Below, piece by piece: positions 17,176-22,880 of a DNA stretch of 62,469 nucleotides. Origin of the DNA: Clostridia bacterium (lineage in GTDB: Bacteria; Bacillota; Clostridia; Oscillospirales; Acutalibacteraceae); NCBI GenBank assembly GCA_017436285.1, contig JAFSDL010000050.1, positions 1 through 62,469 on the forward strand. Direction: 5' to 3'. Within the stretch, counting starts at the first letter, position 1; the number at the start of each line of letters is the position of its first letter. The notes beneath the pieces were generated by a model that did no database searches, was not told the origin of the DNA, and saw only the letters and a list, made by a program, of their open reading frames with translations. The position numbers and the translations under genes were made by a program.

Positions 17176-19329
17176 TTAAGTCCAGAATTCAACTATATGT
17201 CGGAGCGTGCCGAATAAAGTCGGATTCGTTATATCTATTGTAACATCTGAAACGGAAAATGCAAGAGTAATTGAGTAAAAAATGCTTGAAAAAGCAGAAA
17301 TAAATAAAATATAGTTTAATACATTGGTATTGTTTTTCAGACTTGGTTTTTCGTAAAGGGAATATATTACAAGAATTGTACCAAGGAAGAATATATAACC
17401 AAAATCACTGAAATATCTCTGTAAAAGACCACCTGCCTGAGTATCTGCAATAACAATAGCAAAACCTATAAAAAAAAGTGTTATGGTAAGAGCAAAAGCT
17501 TTCTTCTCTTTTAAAATGGTTTTTACCTTAGGAAGAGCGAGGCTGAACCATAATAACGGAAGACTTGTTATAATACCACCAAAGCAGTATTCCGAAATCG
17601 TTTTACCTATATAATTTGTTTCGATGCTTATACTTTCAATAAAAGGAAATGTAGCATTAAACGAGGGTGTCTGGAAAAGATAGGTGAAAATTCCGAGACC
17701 TGTTCTGCCAATAGAAAAGCCTCGTTTTGTAACATCATTGGTTGTAAGATTATAAGCAGAGCCGAAATCAAAGGGTGAACCGAAGCGGATGTAGTTATAA
17801 TACATAATTCCCGAAGCAACTACAACAAATGGAATTGCAAGTGTTACAAGCTGTTTTATGCCTTGCTTTTTGAAAATAAAACTGTTTTTAAAGAAATAAC
17901 CGAGGAACAAGGGGATTGCTATTGCGCAAATAATTACCGCTTGAGGACGGCAACCAACGGATAGTGCCATACATAGTGAGCCGAAAAAGAATAAGGGAAG
18001 CTTCTTTTTCTCTTGATTTAGCCCCTTAAACCAAAGGTAAATGCCCCATACTACAAATGCCATTGAGGTCATAATAGGAACAGAATAAAAATCAGGGCGC
18101 TTTACCAGGAAGGTCATTCCGCAACAATTTACAAAGGTTAATGCGGTTAAAAGATATGTGCCAACAGAAAGGCTTTTGAATTTCTTTTTTATTATCAAGT
18201 CAAGAAGCTTGAATACACCAATAGAGAATATGAGAGCAAAAGCCATAATTCCCACTGCAGATGGGAACGGTGCATCAAAAAATGCTCTGAATGGCAGATA
18301 CATTAAAAGAAGCGGTACAATACCGAAATAAACATAGTAATGCCCATTAAAATATGCCACATCCCAACGGTAATAGTCACCTGTGGAATCTCCCTGTTTA
18401 GCGCGTGCATCCGTATCGTATGGGTTTTCCATATCCTTCAGGGATTGTGGAACATCATCATTATCTATATAGGTTTTACCCTGTAGGAAAGCCTGTGCCA
18501 ATTCATCATATTGGTTATGAGAAGCGTAGCTTATTTCAACAAAATCAACACCGCTGCCATCCCATTTGTTTGAATTGTAATTTTTTGAGGCTATACCCAT
18601 AAAGACAGGGTTGATTGAGCCGAGAATAATGATTATTGCACATTGCAGGCATAATGCAACTATAACCAAAGAATTTTTTGAGTATTCGCTATCAGTCAAT
18701 TTCTTTTTATAAAGAACAGAGGTTGGCTTGAAAAGATAAACAAGGCAGAGAGCACCTACAATTATGAGAATACGAAGAAAAGAAAATACAAAGGGTCTCT
18801 GAGCATTAATTGATATTGAATCAATATTAACCAAATCCTGATTACTTTCAAATATTAAGCCTATTTTTTCTGTTTTTCCTGCAGTATTGATGTTTATATA
18901 TTGACTATTTTTAACATTGAGATAAATATCTCTTTCGGGTGTGGTGTAGCCCAATTCATTGGCTTCATCTGTCAGAATAATATTTGCAGTTACAACAGAG
19001 GAATTGTTATCGTTCAGCTTAATGTGAATGTTTTTGATTTTTTCATTGACATCAAGAATTTTGATAGATTCACCTGTGGAAAAGGTGTAGTAGCCCTCAC
19101 AATTTTTGTAATCCGCAAGATGTGTATTAAGATTAATCTCCTCGTTGTCTTTTGAGGTGTAAAAATTAATATTAAAAATTGAAAATTCCAGACCCAAGCT
19201 GAAAAGAACAATTGAAGCCAAAGCAAGAGCAAAGGCTTTTTCAATATTCTTTTCAGTTTTTGATTTTTTATAAATCAAAAACGCGCATAAAGAAAAAATT
19301 AATAACAATAAAAAGCAAATAAAAGTCAT
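17176..19329 (-). CDS. large polytopic membrane protein, possible GT-C-type glycosyltransferase
   Basis: 717 residues. Two N-terminal helices, an extracytoplasmic beta-rich segment (about 60-175), then ten or more helices. Between helices the external loop YDELAQAFLQGKTY...DMENPYD...YRWDVAYFNGHYYVYFG resembles proteins often annotated as family 39-like or GT-C membrane glycosyltransferases of Firmicutes. The early acidic YDE could act as catalytic base. Such enzymes use lipid-linked sugars outside the membrane. Assignment is by fold layout only, without a diagnostic motif. GGAGAG precedes the ATG. Confidence 0.6.
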   Translation of the reverse strand: MTFICFLLLLIFSLCAFLIYKKSKTEKNIEKAFALALASIVLFSLGLEFSIFNINFYTSKDNEEINLNTHLADYKNCEGYYTFSTGESIKILDVNEKIKNIHIKLNDNNSSVVTANIILTDEANELGYTTPERDIYLNVKNSQYININTAGKTEKIGLIFESNQDLVNIDSISINAQRPFVFSFLRILIIVGALCLVYLFKPTSVLYKKKLTDSEYSKNSLVIVALCLQCAIIIILGSINPVFMGIASKNYNSNKWDGSGVDFVEISYASHNQYDELAQAFLQGKTYIDNDDVPQSLKDMENPYDTDARAKQGDSTGDYYRWDVAYFNGHYYVYFGIVPLLLMYLPFRAFFDAPFPSAVGIMAFALIFSIGVFKLLDLIIKKKFKSLSVGTYLLTALTFVNCCGMTFLVKRPDFYSVPIMTSMAFVVWGIYLWFKGLNQEKKKLPLFFFGSLCMALSVGCRPQAVIICAIAIPLFLGYFFKNSFIFKKQGIKQLVTLAIPFVVVASGIMYYNYIRFGSPFDFGSAYNLTTNDVTKRGFSIGRTGLGIFTYLFQTPSFNATFPFIESISIETNYIGKTISEYCFGGIITSLPLLWFSLALPKVKTILKEKKAFALTITLFFIGFAIVIADTQAGGLLQRYFSDFGYIFFLGTILVIYSLYEKPSLKNNTNVLNYILFISAFSSIFYSITLAFSVSDVTIDITNPTLFGTLRHIVEFWT

Positions 19330-19430
19330 AACAACTCTCCGAAAATAAAATTATATACATATTAAACCACAAAACCCATATTTTGTAAATATCGCCGGTA
19401 AAGAGAACATACAATATACGGGTGAGCTTT

Positions 19431-20333
19431 ATGTTAAAAATTGTAAAAAATGAAATTCTTACATATTCGGTTTATGAAAATCTCGTAAAAGAGCTTGGTG
19501 GTAAATACAGTAGCTTGAAAATTACAACCTGCGGAAAAAGCCTTTTGGGAAAAGAGCTTTTTGCTTTTGTAATAGGTGAGGGAAAGGGGAATATTGTTTA
19601 TGTGGGAGGCACTCACGGAATTGAATGGTTGACCTCACTTTTGCTTTTAAAATTCACAGAAAATCTTGTATTTGCCTATGAAAACGAAAAAACAATTTCA
19701 GGCTTTGATGTCAGAGAAATTCTGAAAAATAAAAAGATTATTATAATACCTGAGCTTAATCCTGACGGAATTGAAATTTCTCTTAAGGGTGCATCTGCCT
19801 GCGGAAAATATAAGGTGCAGAATTTTGAAATCTGTAAGGGCGATTTCAGCTTCTGGAGTGCAAATGCAAGAGGCGTGGATATAAACCATAATTTTAATGC
19901 GGATTGGTACACTCTCAGGGAGGCAGAAAAAGAAGCAGGCATAGATTCACCTTCCCCAAGCAGATATGGTGGACTTTTTCCTGAAAGTGAGCCTGAAACC
20001 TCAGCAATTACTAAGCTTTGCAGAGGCATTTCTGTTGATATGCTTATAACCTTCCATTCTCAGGGCGAAGAAATTTTTTATGAATACGGAAAAAATACAC
20101 CTGAAAAGTCCTTGCATATAGCAAAAATCTTTTCTGCATTAACTGATTATACTTTGGTTAAAAATGAGGGGCTTTATGCAAGTGGCGGTCTGAAGGATTG
20201 GTTTATTGAAGAATTTAACCGTCCTGCCTTTACAATTGAAATCGGCAAAGGAAAAAATCCATTGCCTGTTGATAGTATTAATCAGATTTATGAAAAACTT
20301 GAAGCGATGATGGTGGTAGGGATGCTTTTCTAA
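19431..20333 (+). CDS. M14-family zinc carboxypeptidase
   Basis: 300 residues. The zinc motif HxxE is in VGGTHGIEWLTSLLL, the substrate-binding block is GVDINHNFNADW, the third zinc ligand is in ITFHSQGEEIFYEYG, and the catalytic Glu is in FTIEIGKGKNPLP. The layout fits the gamma-D-glutamyl-diamino acid peptidase type that trims peptidoglycan peptides. No signal peptide is evident, so it may act on recycled muropeptides or during sporulation. ATG 19431 is preferred over GTG 19422, which lies within the ribosome binding site GGGTGAG. Confidence 0.87.
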   Translation: MLKIVKNEILTYSVYENLVKELGGKYSSLKITTCGKSLLGKELFAFVIGEGKGNIVYVGGTHGIEWLTSLLLLKFTENLVFAYENEKTISGFDVREILKNKKIIIIPELNPDGIEISLKGASACGKYKVQNFEICKGDFSFWSANARGVDINHNFNADWYTLREAEKEAGIDSPSPSRYGGLFPESEPETSAITKLCRGISVDMLITFHSQGEEIFYEYGKNTPEKSLHIAKIFSALTDYTLVKNEGLYASGGLKDWFIEEFNRPAFTIEIGKGKNPLPVDSINQIYEKLEAMMVVGMLF

Positions 20334-20391
20334 GTGGCAAATTGCAAATGGAAAGTGGAAAGTTTTGGTACCTGCGGTCGGCAATTATAAA
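20333..20391 (+). repeat. heptamer array plus CTGCGGTCGGCAATT motif (element H2)
   Basis: 7-bp units CAAATTG/CAAATGG/AAAGTGG/AAAGTTT (20338-20366) are followed by TACCTGCGGTCGGCAATT and ATAAA (20369-20391). The same tail motif follows heptamer arrays at 36.30, 42.64 and 59.38 kb and occurs inverted at 53.68 kb. Confidence 0.7.
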
Positions 20392-20439
20392 TTTAAACAG
20401 TGTTGATGAGTGTAATTAGAAATTTCTTTGCTTTGCCTC

Positions 20440-20489
20440 TTTACAAAGAACAAATGTTCTGCTATAATGTGCTTTGTGAACAAATGTTC
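20440..20489 (+). promoter_or_regulatory. SOS promoter of dinB with two LexA boxes
   Basis: TTTACA (20440-20445), a 17-bp spacer and TATAAT (20463-20468) form a strong promoter. Two identical GAACAAATGTTC boxes match the Gram-positive LexA/DinR operator CGAACnnnnGTTCG: one at 20448-20459 inside the spacer and one at 20478-20489 over the start-site region. They are 30 bp apart, close to three helical turns. The dinB start lies 63 bases further on. Confidence 0.9.
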
Positions 20490-20508
20490 TTATTGCAAAG
20501 CCGTAAGG

Positions 20509-20528
20509 TATGGGCTTGCCCATACCAC
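20509..20528 (+). promoter_or_regulatory. hairpin in the dinB leader
   Basis: An 8-bp stem, GGTATGGG/CCCATACC, with loop CTTG lies in the dinB 5' leader about 25 bases before the start codon. No T-run follows, so it is not a terminator; it may stabilise the leader. Confidence 0.4.
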
Positions 20529-20551
20529 AGAAAGAGTAAAGGAAGAGGAAA

Positions 20552-21757
20552 TTGGAAAGAGTTATTTTGCATTGCGACTGCAACTGTTTTTTTGCATCTG
20601 TTGAGGCGGCATTAAATCCTGAGCTTAATAAATATGCTTTTGCTGTTTGCGGTGACCCTGAGCAAAGGCACGGAATAATATTAGCAAAAAACGAAAAAGC
20701 AAAAAAATACGGAGTTAAAACAGGTGAGGCAATATGGCAGGCAAAAGCAAAATGCCCTCAGCTTCTGACAGTACCATCACATTATGAGGAATATAAAGAT
20801 TTTTCAAAAAGAATTTTTGATATTTATTGTCAATACACAGATTTGGTTGAACCCTTTGGTATTGATGAGTGTTGGCTTGATGTTACGGGTAGCACACATC
20901 TTTTCGGTAGTGGCAAGGAAATTGCAGATGAATTGCGGGAGACTATTAAAAAAGAGGTTGGTGTAACAATTTCTGTTGGAGTTTCTTATAACAAAATTTT
21001 TGCCAAAATGGGTAGCGATTATAAAAAGCCGGATGCCACAACGGAAATTACGCCCGAAAATTTCAAGGAGCTTTTATATCCTTTGCCAATAGGCGATTTG
21101 TTTATGGTGGGCAGAAAAACTGCCGAAAAGCTTCGTAATATAGGAATAAGAACAATAGGTGATGTGGCAGAGTTTGACGAAAATCAGCTTTATCGTATTT
21201 TAGGAGAAAACGGCAGAATCATCTGGCGATATGCTAATGGCTATGATTATTCACCTGTTTTAAGATTTGATTACAGAGAGGCATATAAATCCATTGGTAA
21301 TGGTGCAACCTTTAAAAGAGATTTAGTGAGCCTTGATGATGTGCGTACCTGTGTTTTTTTCCTTTGTGATAAGGTTGCCGCAAGATTACGAAAGCATAAT
21401 TATGAATGCTCTGCCTTGCAGGTAGGCATAAAGGATACCCATTTTCAGACAATTCAACGCTCAACACAGCTTTCGTCACCAACGGATTTATCCTATGATT
21501 TAAGAAATACCGCACTTTCACTTATAGAAGCCAATGTGGATATAGAAAAAGAGCCCATTCGCTCTTTAACCGTAACGGGAACAAAATTACTTAATGGTGA
21601 TGAAGTGTGTGAACAAATATCTTTTCTTGATTTGGAATATCATATAAAAAGAGAAAAAGAGCATCGGCTTGAATGTACCAAGGATAATATCCGCCATAAA
21701 TACGGACTTGGGACAATTACGCGATGCTCATTCATAGACAATGACTTTGGATTTTAA
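20552..21757 (+). CDS. dinB: Y-family DNA polymerase IV
   Basis: 401 residues. Translesion polymerase without proofreading. The catalytic blocks are present: CDCNCFFASVE (first metal-binding Asp), GIDECWLDVTG (Asp-Glu pair), ISVGVSYNKIFAKMGSDYKKP, then the helix-hairpin-helix MVGRKTAEKLRNIGIRTIGDVA and the little-finger domain. The second position of the first block is Asn-Cys rather than the Asp-Ala of E. coli, as in many Firmicute homologues. I see no clear beta-clamp-binding motif at the extreme C-terminus. The start is TTG 20552 after AAAGGA. Two LexA boxes upstream indicate SOS induction. Confidence 0.93.
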   Translation: MERVILHCDCNCFFASVEAALNPELNKYAFAVCGDPEQRHGIILAKNEKAKKYGVKTGEAIWQAKAKCPQLLTVPSHYEEYKDFSKRIFDIYCQYTDLVEPFGIDECWLDVTGSTHLFGSGKEIADELRETIKKEVGVTISVGVSYNKIFAKMGSDYKKPDATTEITPENFKELLYPLPIGDLFMVGRKTAEKLRNIGIRTIGDVAEFDENQLYRILGENGRIIWRYANGYDYSPVLRFDYREAYKSIGNGATFKRDLVSLDDVRTCVFFLCDKVAARLRKHNYECSALQVGIKDTHFQTIQRSTQLSSPTDLSYDLRNTALSLIEANVDIEKEPIRSLTVTGTKLLNGDEVCEQISFLDLEYHIKREKEHRLECTKDNIRHKYGLGTITRCSFIDNDFGF

Positions 21758-21862
21758 AAATTGCCCATAGTACCGTTTTTTGCTCGGGGCGGTATCTTTA
21801 TACAGCACCACTCGCTTCAAAACGGCACTCTGAACAATTTTGCATAAAGGGGAGATTTAAAG

Positions 21863-22114
21863 GTGAAATGTACTATAACTGATTTAAGGTCAAAAGAGGT
21901 TATAAATGTTGATAACGGCTGCAGATTAGGTTGCGTTACTGATGTTGAAATAGATACCTGCACGGGCTGTTTAGTCAGCATAACCGTTTTTTGCGGAAGA
22001 GGTGTTTTCGGCTTTTGCGGAAAAGGTGATGAAATTGTTGTGTGCTGGAAAGATATTGTTGTAATCGGCGATGATACAATTTTAGTGCGAAAAGGCGGAA
22101 CAAAGCTCGCATAA
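21863..22114 (+). CDS. YlmC/YmxH-family sporulation-associated PRC-barrel protein
   Basis: 83 residues. A single PRC-barrel-like beta domain: ITDLRSKEVINVDNGCRLG, VEIDTCTGCLVSITV, then IVVCWKDIVVIGDDTILV. This matches the small YlmC/YmxH proteins that Firmicute annotations link to sporulation; the molecular role is unknown. The three extra cysteines (CTGC, FCGRG, FCGKG) are unusual. AAAGGGGAG precedes the GTG/ATG region. The 105-bp gap after dinB shows no terminator I trust. Confidence 0.8.
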   Translation: MKCTITDLRSKEVINVDNGCRLGCVTDVEIDTCTGCLVSITVFCGRGVFGFCGKGDEIVVCWKDIVVIGDDTILVRKGGTKLA

Positions 22115-22150
22115 AAATTAAGAATTAGAAATTAAAAATGAGAAATTAAG
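22115..22150 (+). repeat. AT-rich heptamer array
   Basis: Units AAAATTA, AGAATTA, GAAATTA, AAAATGA, GAAATTA occur in register with a 7-bp period directly after the ylmC stop. Sequence family differs from the GCCAGTC arrays but the period is the same. Confidence 0.6.
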
Positions 22151-22178
22151 GGGCAAAGCCGATTATAATAATTGTGTG

Positions 22179-22207
22179 TTGACAAATTGTCAAATGTAAC
22201 ATATAAT
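22179..22207 (+). promoter_or_regulatory. promoter of the plus-strand small RNA
   Basis: TTGACA (22179-22184), a 17-bp spacer and TATAAT (22202-22207): a consensus sigma-A promoter with no protein-coding frame behind it before the terminator at 22258-22299. Confidence 0.85.
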
Positions 22208-22213
22208 ATAAAT

Positions 22214-22299
22214 GCAAAGGAGCTATCCCGTAGACGGTTAGCCCTGAAAATTAGTTGAAATAACCGCTAAGTTTCGTAGGCTTGGGCGGTTATTTTTTT
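22214..22299 (+). ncRNA. candidate regulatory RNA of a type I toxin-antitoxin locus
   Basis: Predicted transcript of about 85 nt from the consensus promoter just upstream to a strong terminator (stem AAATAACCGC/GCGGTTATTT, 22258-22295, then T to 22299). Its 5' part (22219-22245) is nearly identical to the leader of the opposing toxin mRNA, and its 3' end is antisense to the end of that mRNA, including the toxin stop codon. The convergent layout with a shared terminator resembles the par/Fst RNA I-RNA II system. No coding frame with a ribosome binding site is visible in it. Confidence 0.65.
22258..22299. terminator. bidirectional terminator shared by toxin mRNA and small RNA
   Basis: A 10-bp stem AAATAACCGC/GCGGTTATTT with further inner pairing AAG/CTT, bounded by A and T runs. 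On the minus strand the toxin stop codon lies inside the stem. Confidence 0.85.
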
Positions 22300-22361
22300 A
22301 TGCTTATTATGTAACCTGTAGCTACAATAAGGATGATAACAACAAATGTTAAATACTCCAT
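22290..22361 (-). CDS. 23-residue hydrophobic peptide, candidate type I toxin
   Basis: The minus-strand frame starts ATG (22361-22359) 8 bases after GAGGGGG and ends TAA (22292-22290). The peptide begins MEYLTFVVIILIVATGYI and ends in Lys-Lys: one short transmembrane helix with a basic tail, typical of holin-like and Fst-like type I toxins of Firmicutes. The mRNA leader has two exclusive hairpins: GAGAGGG/CCCTCTC (upstream), and CCCTC with GAGGG of the ribosome binding site. Translation could therefore be switched. No family can be named from so short a sequence. Confidence 0.65.
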   Translation of the reverse strand: MEYLTFVVIILIVATGYIISIKK

Positions 22362-22413
22362 CAGCATCACCCCCTCGGTATATCGAGAGGGCAAATACCC
22401 TCTCATAAAAGAA

Positions 22414-22463
22414 AGGGCTAACCGCCTACCGTGTAGGATAACTCCTAAGGGAACAAAAGTTCC
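22414..22463 (-). promoter_or_regulatory. toxin mRNA leader homologous to the opposing RNA
   Basis: Read on the minus strand, a GGAACTTTTGTTCC hairpin (22463-22450) is followed by GGAGTTATCC...CGGTTAGCCCT (22445-22414). The same block, minus a 5-base insert, starts the plus-strand RNA at 22219-22245 (GGAGCTATCC...CGGTTAGCCCT). In the DNA the two copies form an inverted repeat. Confidence 0.7.
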
Positions 22464-22470
22464 GTCTGCT

Positions 22471-22498
22471 ATTGTAACATATTTTAGCTATTTGTCAA
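22471..22498 (-). promoter_or_regulatory. promoter of the toxin mRNA
   Basis: On the minus strand, TTGACA (22498-22493), a 16-bp spacer and TACAAT (22476-22471). TGTTGACAAAT is shared with the opposing promoter at 22177-22187, so the two promoters look homologous. Confidence 0.75.
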
Positions 22499-22503
22499 CA
22501 TTT

Positions 22504-22755
22504 TTACAAATCATCCACCGACAGCATATCTGAGATTGATACTTCAAGTGCTTTTGCAAATATTACTAAATCAATATCTGTAACAAACCTTTCACCATTT
22601 TCTACTCTGCGAATAAAGTAATGGTCAACGTCAAATCCAAGTAATTGCATTTTTGTTGCTAATTTGCGTTGCGATAGCTTTTTGCTTTTTCTTATTTGTG
22701 CGATTTTTTTCCCACAAAGGTTATTAGTGCCATCAGCGGCTTTGATTTTGAACAT
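22504..22755 (-). CDS. XRE-family helix-turn-helix regulator
   Basis: 83 residues. The HTH_3 domain spans most of the protein: CGKKIAQIRKSKKLSQRKLA, then FIRRVENGERFVTDIDLVI and the closing EVSISDMLSVDD. No extra sensor domain exists. It is transcribed away from the collagen-like gene. Two copies of a GGTGAATAGTGTTCACC-type palindrome lie in the shared 125-bp intergenic region, consistent with repression of the divergent gene and possibly its own. Its stop lies just upstream of the toxin promoter on the same strand. Confidence 0.88.
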   Translation of the reverse strand: MFKIKAADGTNNLCGKKIAQIRKSKKLSQRKLATKMQLLGFDVDHYFIRRVENGERFVTDIDLVIFAKALEVSISDMLSVDDL

Positions 22756-22772
22756 AGAACTACCTCATTTTT

Positions 22773-22841
22773 GGTGAATAGTGTTTACTTTTTTATTATT
22801 CTATGCTAAAATGAGGATGGCTTTGGTGAATAGTGTTCACC
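22773..22841 (+). promoter_or_regulatory. divergent control region: promoter flanked by two operator copies
   Basis: Operator 1 (22773-22789, GGTGAATAGTGTTTACT) overlaps the -35 hexamer TTTACT (22784-22789). A 17-bp spacer leads to TAAAAT (22807-22812). Operator 2 (22825-22841, GGTGAATAGTGTTCACC) is a perfect GGTGAA-N5-TTCACC palindrome across the expected start site. The copies are 52 bp apart (five helical turns). The adjacent XRE protein is the obvious candidate to bind them. Confidence 0.8.
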
Positions 22842-22880
22842 AAAATGTTTTGTTAATCAATAGTTTGCGGAGGTAGGATA

